From a virus: 24,131 nt of DNA. How positions within the stretch are numbered: the first letter of the stretch is position 1; every line of letters begins with the position of its first letter. Under the pieces are notes generated by a model. The model did not search any database and was not told the origin of the DNA. It saw nothing but the letters and a program-made list of their open reading frames with translations. The stretch is from positions 1 through 24,131 of the IMG/VR virus record IMGVR_UViG_3300046492_000284; one strand, given 5' to 3'. The translations under genes were made by a program, and so were the position numbers. Positions 1-6,443 of this stretch are shown in pieces.

Positions 1-1
1 G

Positions 2-163
2 CAGTGCGTGGCGGCCCTGCGCGCCGAGGCGACGAAGGTGCTCGCCCGGTTGGCGCTGGCGGAGGCCGAGGGCCGGCTGACCGAGCGGGAGGCCGTGGTG
101 GTGGCGCGTATCCGCGCCCGCATGGCCGCTGAGTCGGTCGGCCAGCAGGCCGACGCCGCCTGA
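2..163 (+). CDS. Unknown protein, 5'-truncated by window edge
   Basis: The open frame enters from the left edge and ends at a TGA at 161-163, leaving 53 codons. The visible part is Ala/Glu/Arg-rich and predicted helical (it contains the runs RLALAEAEGRL and VVVARIRARMAAES), like the C-terminus of a small phage DNA-metabolism or structural protein. High G/C at third positions matches the neighbours and supports a real coding end. No motif allows a function call. It is followed by a 75-nt gap with a hairpin, so it probably ends a translationally coupled gene cluster. Confidence 0.6.
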   Translation, partial: QCVAALRAEATKVLARLALAEAEGRLTEREAVVVARIRARMAAESVGQQADAA

Positions 164-180
164 CCCCTGAAACGAGAAAT

Positions 181-212
181 GGGCCGCGCCCGGCCGGAAC
201 CCGGGGCGGCCC
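181..212 (+). terminator. Intergenic stem-loop after truncated gene
   Basis: Arm 181-187 (GGGCCGC) plus 189-193 (CCCGG) pairs with 201-205 plus 206-212, giving 12 base pairs with G188 bulged and the 7-nt loop CCGGAAC. No T-run follows, as is common in high-GC actinobacteria. The stem ends 26 nt before the GTG start at 239, and the same spacing recurs at four other gaps in the window. It may be a terminator/attenuator or an RNA stabilising or processing element. Confidence 0.5.
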
Positions 213-238
213 CACGACAACCGAAAGGACGGCTGTAC

Positions 239-835
239 GTGACTACTGACAACCAGCCTATCAGCGCCGCCCGCGCGGCCGCGCTGCTGCTGGCCCTGCT
301 GCCTGAGTTGGCGAGGGCGGAGACGTACCCGCAGTGGTCGGACGGTGGTGGTGCCGTGGTGCGCCGGCAGCGGGTGACGCTGTACGACGCGGCGGGCGGC
401 ATCGTCGGCGCGGACCAGGCCGAGCACCGGTCGGTGCTGCGGGTCCTGATGCAAGTGGAGGGCGGCGATTGGGACCGGCCGCAGACGTTCGACGTGGCGG
501 CGGAGGCGCTGTCGCTGACGTATGCGGTGGTGGACGCGGTGCCGTTGTGGGAGTCGCCGTTGGCGGTTGACCCGTACCGGTTGGCGCAGCTGGTCGCGCA
601 GCGGCATGAGCTGGAGGACGATCCGGAGCCGCCGCTGTTGTCGGACGGGGACGTGTCCACGGCGGCGGACTACCCGGATTGGGTGCCGCCGCATACGGAC
701 CCGGCGGCGGACTATGCGGCGTCCGTCGCGGCGGGGCACACGACGCCGGTCGCCTGGGAGGACGCCCCGGTGTGCGAGCCGGTGTTCGTGGAGCGCACGG
801 CCGAGGACGTGCCGGTGCAGGGCGGTGCCCTGTGA
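239..835 (+). CDS. Hypothetical actinophage protein (198 aa)
   Basis: The start is set at GTG 239 because AAAGGA at 224-229 lies 9 nt upstream and because the alternative in-frame ATG at 179 would place a strong hairpin inside the coding region. The protein begins with a helical segment (RAAALLLALLPELARAE) and a short mixed region resembling a small beta sheet (VTLYDAAGG, RVLMQVEGGDW, SLTYAVVDAVPLW), followed by an acidic, proline-rich tail with little predicted structure (from about residue 125). I recognise no family. Its stop overlaps the GTG of the next gene, so the two are translationally coupled. It sits upstream of the recombination gene, which suggests an early-region accessory role but does not show one. 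Confidence 0.75.
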   Translation: MTTDNQPISAARAAALLLALLPELARAETYPQWSDGGGAVVRRQRVTLYDAAGGIVGADQAEHRSVLRVLMQVEGGDWDRPQTFDVAAEALSLTYAVVDAVPLWESPLAVDPYRLAQLVAQRHELEDDPEPPLLSDGDVSTAADYPDWVPPHTDPAADYAASVAAGHTTPVAWEDAPVCEPVFVERTAEDVPVQGGAL

Positions 836-1128
836 GCGCCCTGATCACGGTCTTCATCGACAAGCACGCCGCTGCCCGCGGTACGGCCGCCCTCGGGACC
901 CTGTACTTCTACGCCGACGCCGCGCAGAGCACTTCCGTCACCCTCCAGTTCCCGCACGGCATGGCCATGGACGACCAGGTCAAGGCCGCCGAATCGCTGC
1001 TCGCCGGTGTGCAGCGGTGGCGTGACGACGTGGTGAGGACCGCTGAGGAGCGGCGTACGGCCGTCGATGAGCTGGCCGAGGCCCGTGCGGAGATCGCCCG
1101 GCTCAAGGCCGAGGCAGGTGACGAGTGA
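832..1128 (+). CDS. Hypothetical protein with C-terminal coiled coil (98 aa)
   Basis: GTG 832 overlaps the previous TGA (GTGA). The N-terminal half looks like a small beta-containing fold (ALITVFIDKH, TLYFYADAAQSTSVTLQF). The C-terminal half, from about residue 45, is a charged heptad-rich helix (VDELAEARAEIARLKAEA) likely to form a coiled coil. Function is unknown. The tight overlap on both sides places it in the same early operon as the RecT-like gene downstream. Confidence 0.72.
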   Translation: MSALITVFIDKHAAARGTAALGTLYFYADAAQSTSVTLQFPHGMAMDDQVKAAESLLAGVQRWRDDVVRTAEERRTAVDELAEARAEIARLKAEAGDE

Positions 1129-1412
1129 TGCGCCTGTTCCGTCGCCGCCTGCCTGAGCGGCTGGCCGCCGTCATTGACGAGCTGGCCGCCGCGTTCGTCG
1201 CCGACCCCGTGCGCATGACGCTGCTGCTCCACGACCACGACGGGGCCGTGTTCACGCATGAGGCCCTGGTCATCGACCCCGCGTCGGAGCCGTACGAGAT
1301 CGCCATGGCCCGCTCGGAGGCGGACCTGACCCGGGCGGCGGTGCTGCACCTGTCGCACGCCGCCCAACACCTCACCGACCGCACCCGCACCACGTTGGAG
1401 ACCGACCGATGA
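1128..1412 (+). CDS. Hypothetical protein (94 aa)
   Basis: ATG 1128 overlaps the preceding TGA by one base (TGATG). A GTG at 1125 is an equally coupled alternative start that adds one residue. The sequence starts with a basic stretch (MRLFRRRLPERL) followed by an amphipathic helix. It then has a beta-like segment (MTLLLHDHDGAVFTHEALVI) and a final helix rich in Ala, Leu and His. No recognised domain. The 3' end overlaps the start of the RecT-like gene by four bases. Confidence 0.7.
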   Translation: MRLFRRRLPERLAAVIDELAAAFVADPVRMTLLLHDHDGAVFTHEALVIDPASEPYEIAMARSEADLTRAAVLHLSHAAQHLTDRTRTTLETDR

Positions 1413-2614
1413 CCGTCATGCTCGCCGCCGAGCGCACCGCCACTCCCGCTGTCTACGCCCCGCCGCGCCGCGCGGACGCCCTGTCCCTCACCGAGATGTC
1501 CCCCGCGGACGTGTGGCGCTTCTGCGAGAAGCTGGCCGACACCCCGCTACTGCCGGACCAGTACCGCCGTCAGCCCGCGTCGGTGCTGTGGGCGATGGAG
1601 TACGGCCGGGCGCTCGGCCTGGACGTCGTCACCACCATCAGCACCATCCACGTGATCAAGGGGAAGCCGTCGCAGTCGGCGGACCTGATGCTGTCGCGGA
1701 CGCGGGCGGCCGGGCACCGGGTGCGTGTCCAGCCGGGCGACGGCGAGTGCACCGTCTCGATCTTCCGGGCGGACGACCCGGAGTTCGAGAACCGGATCAC
1801 GTGGACGTACGACGACGCCGTACGGGCCGGGCTGTGCACCATGCGCGACACCGGCCCGTACTCACGCAGCAGCAAGGGTGAGCCGCAGTCGTGGGAGAAG
1901 TACCCGCGGGCGATGCTGCGGGCACGTGCGATCAGCGAGTGCGTGCGGATGGCGTGCCCGGAGGTGCTGCACGGCGCGATCTACACGCCGGAGGAACTGG
2001 GCGCGGTGATCGATCAGGACGGCAACCCGCTGCCGGACGCGCAGCCCTCGTTCGCCCGGCAGGCGCCGCAGCAGGACGCATGGGAGCAGGCGACGCCCGC
2101 GCGGGTGCAGCAGACGCCGCCGGATGTGGTGGCCGCCGGGGCGGCGGACGTGCCCGCCGAGTCGTTGACCCCGGCCGGGCGCGACTACCTCGCCGAGGCG
2201 CACGCCGCGCCCGACCAGGCCGCGGCCCGGCGGATCTACGACGACGCCAAGGCCGAGGGTGCGGTGCCCGCGTACCTCGCGCAGATCGCGCAGGTGGGCA
2301 TGGCCAAGCCGCTGGTGGCGCCGACCGAGCAGGCGCCGGACCCTACCGGGAGCACGGCCGGATCTGGCACGACGGCCGCGCCTGCGACGGCACCTGCCAC
2401 GGCATCCCCCACCCCTGAGCCGCTGCCGGGCCCCCCGGTAGATCGCCTCGACGCGATCCGCCTCATGTACGAAGCCGGGGCCGCCGCCGGGCTGTCGCAG
2501 GTGGAGGTCCGGCAGGTGCTCCTCAACGAGGCCGGGCGGAGCATCGCCGACGCCACGGCGGACGATCTCGCGGCCGTGACCGCCGACTTCCGCGCCGCGG
2601 CAGGTGCCCGATGA
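1409..2614 (+). CDS. RecT-like single-strand DNA annealing protein (probable)
   Basis: The 401-residue protein has the layout of RecT-type annealing proteins, which bind single-stranded DNA and pair complementary strands in phage homologous recombination. Visible hallmarks are the early block LWAMEYGRALGLD (about residues 60-72), the block IHVIKGKPSQSADLML (80-95), a beta-rich centre ending in ITWTYDDAVRAGL, and the block YPRAMLRARAISE followed by CPEVLHGAIYTPEEL (165-197). The last third is a Pro/Ala/Thr-rich linker and then a helical C-terminal module (residues about 345-400, LMYEAGAAAGLSQVEV onward) of unknown role that could bind a partner. It overlaps its neighbours by ATGA junctions at both ends. 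No exonuclease partner is recognisable in the window. The family call is from pattern memory, not a search. Confidence 0.65.
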   Translation: MTVMLAAERTATPAVYAPPRRADALSLTEMSPADVWRFCEKLADTPLLPDQYRRQPASVLWAMEYGRALGLDVVTTISTIHVIKGKPSQSADLMLSRTRAAGHRVRVQPGDGECTVSIFRADDPEFENRITWTYDDAVRAGLCTMRDTGPYSRSSKGEPQSWEKYPRAMLRARAISECVRMACPEVLHGAIYTPEELGAVIDQDGNPLPDAQPSFARQAPQQDAWEQATPARVQQTPPDVVAAGAADVPAESLTPAGRDYLAEAHAAPDQAAARRIYDDAKAEGAVPAYLAQIAQVGMAKPLVAPTEQAPDPTGSTAGSGTTAAPATAPATASPTPEPLPGPPVDRLDAIRLMYEAGAAAGLSQVEVRQVLLNEAGRSIADATADDLAAVTADFRAAAGAR

Positions 2615-3210
2615 CCGAGCAGGACAGGCCGCAGCCGCCGTCGGGCCTGGCCGACGCGATCACCCGGGAGATGGCCCTCAAGGCGCTGCTCGATGAGGTG
2701 AAGGGCGCGTATGAGGAGGCCCGCACGGACGTGCAGTTCGAGTTGGACGCCGAGCAGAAGCGCTCCGGCGGCACCAAGTTCGACGGAGTGCTGCCGGGCG
2801 GCGCGAAGGCCGCCAGTGTCAGCCTCACGGCCGGGGAGAAGGCCGCGAAGGTCACCGACACGGCCGCGTTCGAGGCGTGGGCGAAGGAGGCGTTCCCGTC
2901 CGAGTGGACGGTGCGGATCGTCAAGGAAGTGCGCCCGGCATGGCTGACGCAGGTGCTCGCCGAGATGACCGCGGCGGGCGTCGCGCAGGTGGTCGACACG
3001 GCCACGGGTGAGGTGCACGACGTGCCGGGCGTGGAGATCAAGCCCAGCCGTCCGCGGGGGCATGCGTTGACGTTCGCGCGGAAGTCCAAGGCGCAGCCGC
3101 TCACCGGCCGTGAGCTTGTGGCCGAGGCGTGGCGGTCCGGTCGGCTCGGGCACACGCTGCCCGCGCTCGCCCCGGCGCAGGACGCGGACGCCGAGGGTGG
3201 TGCCGCGTGA
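2611..3210 (+). CDS. Hypothetical protein coupled to the RecT-like gene (199 aa)
   Basis: ATG 2611 overlaps the RecT-like stop. An N-terminal helix (residues 10-55, charged, ALKALLDEVKGAYEEA onward) leads into a small beta region (GTKFDGVLPGG, AASVSLTAGEKAAKV). A central domain follows (FEAWAKEAFPSEWTVRIVKEVRPAWLTQVL), then a basic, proline-containing C-terminal part. The strict coupling to the annealing gene suggests a role in recombination, for example as a chaperone or nuclease partner, but no nuclease motif is visible. I do not recognise the family. Confidence 0.7.
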   Translation: MTEQDRPQPPSGLADAITREMALKALLDEVKGAYEEARTDVQFELDAEQKRSGGTKFDGVLPGGAKAASVSLTAGEKAAKVTDTAAFEAWAKEAFPSEWTVRIVKEVRPAWLTQVLAEMTAAGVAQVVDTATGEVHDVPGVEIKPSRPRGHALTFARKSKAQPLTGRELVAEAWRSGRLGHTLPALAPAQDADAEGGAA

Positions 3211-3737
3211 GCGCCTTCGTCGCCGTCACCCTCCGTGGCCGCCGCTTCCACACGCCCTACTGCGACGCGCAGGAGGCCGGGCGCGGCCTGTGGTGGAACC
3301 GGTACGGCCTGCGGTGGCTCCGCCCCGAGCAGGCCGCCCGCGCGGGCTACACCGCGTGCCGGGTGTGCGTGCCGCCTGCCCTGGCCCTGTCCGCCACCGG
3401 CGAGACGTACGGGCACGAGTCGGTCACCGAGACGGGCTACTACGGCCCGGAGCAGGTGTGCGCCCGCTGTGACCGCATCGGCGCCGCGCCGTACCTGTCG
3501 GCGCTGTGGCCGTGCATGTCGGCCGTCGTCCTCGGCCTGGTCGTGGTCGACGCGGACCGCTGGAACGCCCGCTACCCGGTCGGCACGCCCGTCACCGCCT
3601 ACCCGTGGACGCGCGGCACCGAGCCGCTGCACACGGTCACCCGTACGCCCGCGTGGCGCCTCGGCCACGGCGACAGCGTCGTGTCCGTCGACGGCCACGC
3701 GGGCGGCATCTGCCTCACGCACGTGGACCCGCTGTGA
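3207..3737 (+). CDS. Cys/His-rich hypothetical protein, possible zinc binder (176 aa)
   Basis: GTG 3207 overlaps the previous TGA. The N-terminal 60 residues carry an HTPYCDAQ segment followed about 30 residues later by TACRVCV, then a VCARCDRIG motif. Together these give a C/H set of the type that binds one or two zinc ions, superficially like small Ada-type metal sites. The C-terminal half (SAVVLGLVVVDADRWNARYPVG onward) looks like a beta-barrel-like domain ending in GGICLTHVDPL. Function unknown. It heads a run of five overlapping small genes in which Cys clusters recur. Confidence 0.68.
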   Translation: MSAFVAVTLRGRRFHTPYCDAQEAGRGLWWNRYGLRWLRPEQAARAGYTACRVCVPPALALSATGETYGHESVTETGYYGPEQVCARCDRIGAAPYLSALWPCMSAVVLGLVVVDADRWNARYPVGTPVTAYPWTRGTEPLHTVTRTPAWRLGHGDSVVSVDGHAGGICLTHVDPL

Positions 3738-3886
3738 CCGCCCTGCTCGCGTCCGTGTGGGGCGCCCCCGCCATCGCCGCCGTGTCCCTCGCGGCCGTCA
3801 TCGCGGGGGCCACCCTCGGCGCCACCTGGGACCGCGCCCTCGCCACCGCACGCCACTACTACGCCCCCGGGAGCCACCGGAGATGA
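3734..3886 (+). CDS. Small single-pass membrane protein (50 aa)
   Basis: GTG 3734 overlaps the stop of the previous gene. The 50-residue product has a hydrophobic segment of about 22 residues (WGAPAIAAVSLAAVIAGATL) and a basic C-terminus (HYYAPGSHRR), consistent with one membrane span and a cytoplasmic tail. It ends in an ATGA overlap with the next gene. No family recognised. It is too small and generic to call a holin, and no endolysin lies next to it. Confidence 0.6.
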   Translation: MTALLASVWGAPAIAAVSLAAVIAGATLGATWDRALATARHYYAPGSHRR

Positions 3887-4134
3887 ACGCCGAGACCGCC
3901 GAAGAGCCGTGGGCCGCAACCCGCGATGCCTCCTGGTACAACCGGCCCGACGTCCACAGCGACAAGGCCGTGCACATGGCCGGGCGCACCGTTCTTGAGG
4001 GCGTCATGTCCGCATGCGGTCGGTCGATCCTCGATGAGGACTCGACATGGCGACCCGCCGATGTCCCTGCAGGGCTGCGCTGCCGCTCCAACGGCTGCCG
4101 CCAGGCGTGGCCCACGCCGGGGGTGCCGCAGTGA
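3883..4134 (+). CDS. Hypothetical protein with Cys motif (83 aa)
   Basis: The gene is coupled to its neighbours at both ends (ATG 3883 in ATGA; stop overlapping GTG 4131). The protein starts acidic with Trp-containing segments (EEPWAATRDASWYNR). It has a helix (HMAGRTVLEGVMSACGRS) and ends with a C-terminal C-x4-C stretch (LRCRSNGCRQAW) that, with Cys around residue 45, could bind a metal. Function unknown. Confidence 0.65.
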   Translation: MNAETAEEPWAATRDASWYNRPDVHSDKAVHMAGRTVLEGVMSACGRSILDEDSTWRPADVPAGLRCRSNGCRQAWPTPGVPQ

Positions 4135-4499
4135 CCCCCATGACCCCCGAGCAGCGCGGCGCCGTCACCCTGCACATGCCGTACAAGCACCGCGTTGCGC
4201 CCCCCGAACTGGTCGCCGTCGTGGCCGCATGCGCCGACGGCACCGACCCCCGCAGCCTCGACGCCCACCCCGGCGACGTACGCGCCGTCATCGCCCGCCT
4301 GCTCGACGCCGAGCAGCAGCTCACCACCCTCCGCCGCATCATCGCCACCGCCGTCACCGTCGCCGACGACAACCCCGACTACGGCCTGAGCGCGGGCGAG
4401 CTGCTGCGCCTGCTCACCGGCAGCGGCCTCGACCTCACGCAGGACATCGCCGACGCCGAGCAGCTGCGCGACGCCGAACAGCTGGCAGGCGCCCGATGA
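4131..4499 (+). CDS. Hypothetical helical protein (122 aa)
   Basis: GTG 4131 overlaps the previous TGA; ATG 4140 is an in-frame alternative three codons later. The protein is mainly helical, with a coiled-coil-like stretch in the middle (VRAVIARLLDAEQQLTTLRRIIATAVTVADD) and an acidic C-terminus (LTQDIADAEQLRDAEQ). It has no recognised domain. The 3' end overlaps the next ATG. Confidence 0.7.
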   Translation: MTPMTPEQRGAVTLHMPYKHRVAPPELVAVVAACADGTDPRSLDAHPGDVRAVIARLLDAEQQLTTLRRIIATAVTVADDNPDYGLSAGELLRLLTGSGLDLTQDIADAEQLRDAEQLAGAR

Positions 4500-4726
4500 C
4501 GCCCGCGGCGCTCGCCCGCCTCCGATGGGCCGCCGAGCAGCCGGCGCCGCCCGTGTCGCGCGAACAGCTCGCCATCGAGGTCCCCGCCCCCTGCACCTGC
4601 GCCCGCTCCTGGGGCCTGCACTCAGCCGGCTGCCCCCGGTGGACACCCGGCCACGAACTGGCCGCGCACCCCGAGCCGCTGTTCCCGCTGCCCGTGCCGG
4701 CCCCGGCCGACCGCACCGCCCCCTGA
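4496..4726 (+). CDS. Hypothetical Cys/Pro-rich protein (76 aa)
   Basis: ATG 4496 overlaps the previous stop. The middle contains APCTCARSWGLHSAGCPRW, a C-x-C-x9-C arrangement with a nearby His that may bind zinc. The remainder is Pro/Ala-rich and probably disordered. It is the last gene of the overlapping run and is followed immediately by a 15-bp perfect stem-loop. Confidence 0.62.
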   Translation: MTPAALARLRWAAEQPAPPVSREQLAIEVPAPCTCARSWGLHSAGCPRWTPGHELAAHPEPLFPLPVPAPADRTAP

Positions 4727-4728
4727 CC

Positions 4729-4772
4729 GCGCCCGGGGTGGCGCCGGCCACCAGACCCGCCACCCCGGGCGC
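4729..4772 (+). terminator. Perfect 15-bp stem-loop upstream of the initiator gene
   Basis: Arm 4729-4743 (GCGCCCGGGGTGGCG) is perfectly complementary to 4758-4772, with a 14-nt loop at 4744-4757. It begins two bases after the stop codon at 4724-4726 and ends 31 nt before the TTG start at 4804. There is no T-run. Position suggests a terminator or attenuator between the small-gene cluster and the replication genes, but the remaining 31 nt hold only the ribosome binding site, so downstream transcription must either read through it or start inside it. Confidence 0.6.
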
Positions 4773-4803
4773 AACCCGCCACCACCCGAACGGAGAACCC
4801 TCG

Positions 4804-5799
4804 TTGACCTGGTTCAAGGTGGACGACACCGCACACAGCCACCCCAAGCTGCTGCGCGCCGGCAACGCCGCCATCGGCCTGTGGCTGCGCGCCGGCTCGT
4901 ACGCCGCACAGCACCTCACCGAGGGCACCGTGCCCGGCGTCGTCGTCCAGCTCTACGGCACCACCCCGCAGGCCGCCAAGCTCGTCAAGGCCGGCCTGTG
5001 GCACGACGCCGGGCACACCTGCTCGCGCTGCCCCCAGCCGGCCACCGGCGACTACGTCATGCACGACTACCTGATCTACAACCCGACCCGCGCGCAGGAG
5101 GAATCCAAGCGCCGGGCCGCCGCCGAGAGGCAGGCCCGCGGGCGCGAACGGCAGCGCGCCGAACGAGAAAACGCCGCGGAATCGTCCGCGAAAACGAATC
5201 GTTCCGAAGTTTTTTCGAGTCAAAAAAGAAGTGAAAGTGCTCCGGAAAAAGACGCGTTTCAGGACGGACCCGCAGGTCAGGACGTGCTGTCACAGCGTGA
5301 CGACACGGGGGCGTCACGCTGGTCCCGTCCCGGCCCGTCCCGTACAGCTTCTCCTTACGGAGAAGCTGCTCCTCCTACGGGCAGCAGCAGCGGCCTACCC
5401 GACCCCCTCGCCGACCTGAAACGCGGCATCGCAGCCGCCGGCCTCGCCGGAATCGCCTGGGACCTCAAGGCGTCCGCGTGGGAATACACCCGGCAGGCCC
5501 TCGACCGCGTCGGCGTCCCCGCCATGGTCGCGTTCGCCGTCAACAGCTCCCGCCTCAAAGGCGCCCCAGCCGGCGCATCCGCATGGGTCGGCGGCTGGCG
5601 GTCCCTCGAACCCGCCCCCGCAGCCGAACCCGGCGGCGAAGTCGCATACCTGCCCGCCGCCGCCGGGGCCGCCCCGGTGCTGCCGTTCGCCGGCCCCCTC
5701 ACCCGTCAGCAGCGCGACCAGGCCGCCACCGACGAACTGTTCGGCGCCGCCATGGAACGCGCCCACCTCCGCATGCAGCAGGAAGGAACCGCAGGATGA
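4804..5799 (+). CDS. Replication initiator-like protein (lambda O-type layout, probable)
   Basis: TTG 4804 is chosen as start: GGAG at 4792-4795 is 8 nt upstream and the protein then begins TWFKVDDTAHSHPKLLRAG, the usual beginning of a phage replication-protein winged-helix domain. Residues 1-95 form that domain, with a CSRC pair at about 73-76. Residues 95-195 are a charged, low-complexity linker, and residues 195-285 form a second helical domain (PLADLKRGIAAAGLAG onward; ASAWVGGWRSLE). The N-terminal DNA-binding domain, linker and C-terminal domain order resembles lambda O and other initiators that bind an origin inside their own gene and recruit a helicase loader. The linker DNA (about 5161-5370) departs strongly from local base composition and is repeat-rich. 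It overlaps the next gene by four bases. Function is inferred. Confidence 0.6.
   Translation: MTWFKVDDTAHSHPKLLRAGNAAIGLWLRAGSYAAQHLTEGTVPGVVVQLYGTTPQAAKLVKAGLWHDAGHTCSRCPQPATGDYVMHDYLIYNPTRAQEESKRRAAAERQARGRERQRAERENAAESSAKTNRSEVFSSQKRSESAPEKDAFQDGPAGQDVLSQRDDTGASRWSRPGPSRTASPYGEAAPPTGSSSGLPDPLADLKRGIAAAGLAGIAWDLKASAWEYTRQALDRVGVPAMVAFAVNSSRLKGAPAGASAWVGGWRSLEPAPAAEPGGEVAYLPAAAGAAPVLPFAGPLTRQQRDQAATDELFGAAMERAHLRMQQEGTAG
5164..5368 (+). other. Candidate replication origin inside the initiator gene
   Basis: Within the linker-coding part of the preceding gene, the base composition switches from GC-rich to A/T-rich (about 5164-5260). Two imperfect tandem units start with GAAAACG (5167-5173 and 5190-5196), each containing GAATCGT followed by CCG or TCCG. 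A T6-CGAGTC-A6 element lies at 5210-5227. Inverted repeats are CGCGGA/TCCGCG (5175-5190), a 10-bp pair at 5293-5302 and 5312-5321, and the perfect hairpin CAGCTTCTCC-TTAC-GGAGAAGCTG at 5345-5368. Iterons plus an AT-rich unwinding element in the initiator gene is the known lambda O arrangement. Origin function is inference. Confidence 0.45.
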
Positions 5800-6443
5800 C
5801 CCCCGACGAGACCGTGATGCTCGCCCGCTACGTCAAAGCCCTCTGCCCGCAGCAGGCGTTCGACTCCCACACCCCCGACGCCTGGCACGACGTCCTCGGC
5901 GCGTACCACCTCGACGACGCCCGGCAAGCCGCCGCCAACCTCGCCGGCCGACAGGCGTTCATCGCGCCCGGCGAGATCGTCCCCGAGATCCGCCGCATCC
6001 GCGACGCCCGCATCGGCGACACCACCCCCGCCTACCTGCCGCCCCGCGAAGACGAGACCGGCGCGCAGTACGTCGCCCGCCGCCGAGCCCAGCTCGCCGC
6101 GATCGCCGACGGCCGCGAGAAGCCCGTACCGATCGGCGCCCTCACCGGAGATCCGCACCCCGACGTCGCCGCCCGGTTGCGGCACATCGGCGACATCCCG
6201 CCGGCCGTCCGCGACGCCATGGCCCCCCGCACCCTGACCGTCAAGGACGGCGAACGGGTCAACGGCCCCGAACGACTGCCCCGCGCCGACGCACTCGCCG
6301 TCGACTGCCCCCGCGCCGACTGCCGCGCACAACGCAACCGCCCCTGCCGCCGCCCGTCCGGCAAGGAGCTGCGCGAGACCGTCCACCACCAGCGGCAAGA
6401 CGTCTACGCCGCCGCCCTCGCCAACCAGGAGATGACCGCATGA
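5796..6443 (+). CDS. Zinc-finger phage protein, possible helicase loader (215 aa)
   Basis: ATG 5796 overlaps the initiator-like stop (ATGA). Residues 1-70 form a compact helical domain (VMLARYVKALCPQQAFD; AWHDVLGAYHLDDARQA; IAPGEIVPEIRRIRDAR) of the type seen at the N-terminus of phage helicase loader or inhibitor proteins such as SPP1 G39P. Near the C-terminus, DCPRADCRAQRNRPC followed by an HHQR segment is a typical phage zinc-binding module (C-x4-C-x6-C and His). Its place directly after an O-like gene fits the O/P pairing in which the second protein delivers the host replicative helicase. The loader role is inferred; the zinc finger is seen. Confidence 0.6.
   Translation: MTPDETVMLARYVKALCPQQAFDSHTPDAWHDVLGAYHLDDARQAAANLAGRQAFIAPGEIVPEIRRIRDARIGDTTPAYLPPREDETGAQYVARRRAQLAAIADGREKPVPIGALTGDPHPDVAARLRHIGDIPPAVRDAMAPRTLTVKDGERVNGPERLPRADALAVDCPRADCRAQRNRPCRRPSGKELRETVHHQRQDVYAAALANQEMTA

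Noticed and set aside
179-238. ATG 179 as start of the first complete gene
   Set aside because: The extension would encode the 12-bp stem-loop at 181-212 and lacks a good ribosome site; GTG 239 has AAAGGA at proper spacing.
2236-3153. Long minus-strand open frame opposite the RecT-like gene and its neighbour
   Set aside because: It is antisense to two well-supported coupled genes, is Arg/Leu/Gly-rich as expected for a shadow in GC-rich DNA, and has no ribosome site or domain.
3734-3886. Holin assignment for the 50-residue membrane protein
   Set aside because: A single membrane span with a basic tail is too generic, and no endolysin gene is adjacent or anywhere in the window.
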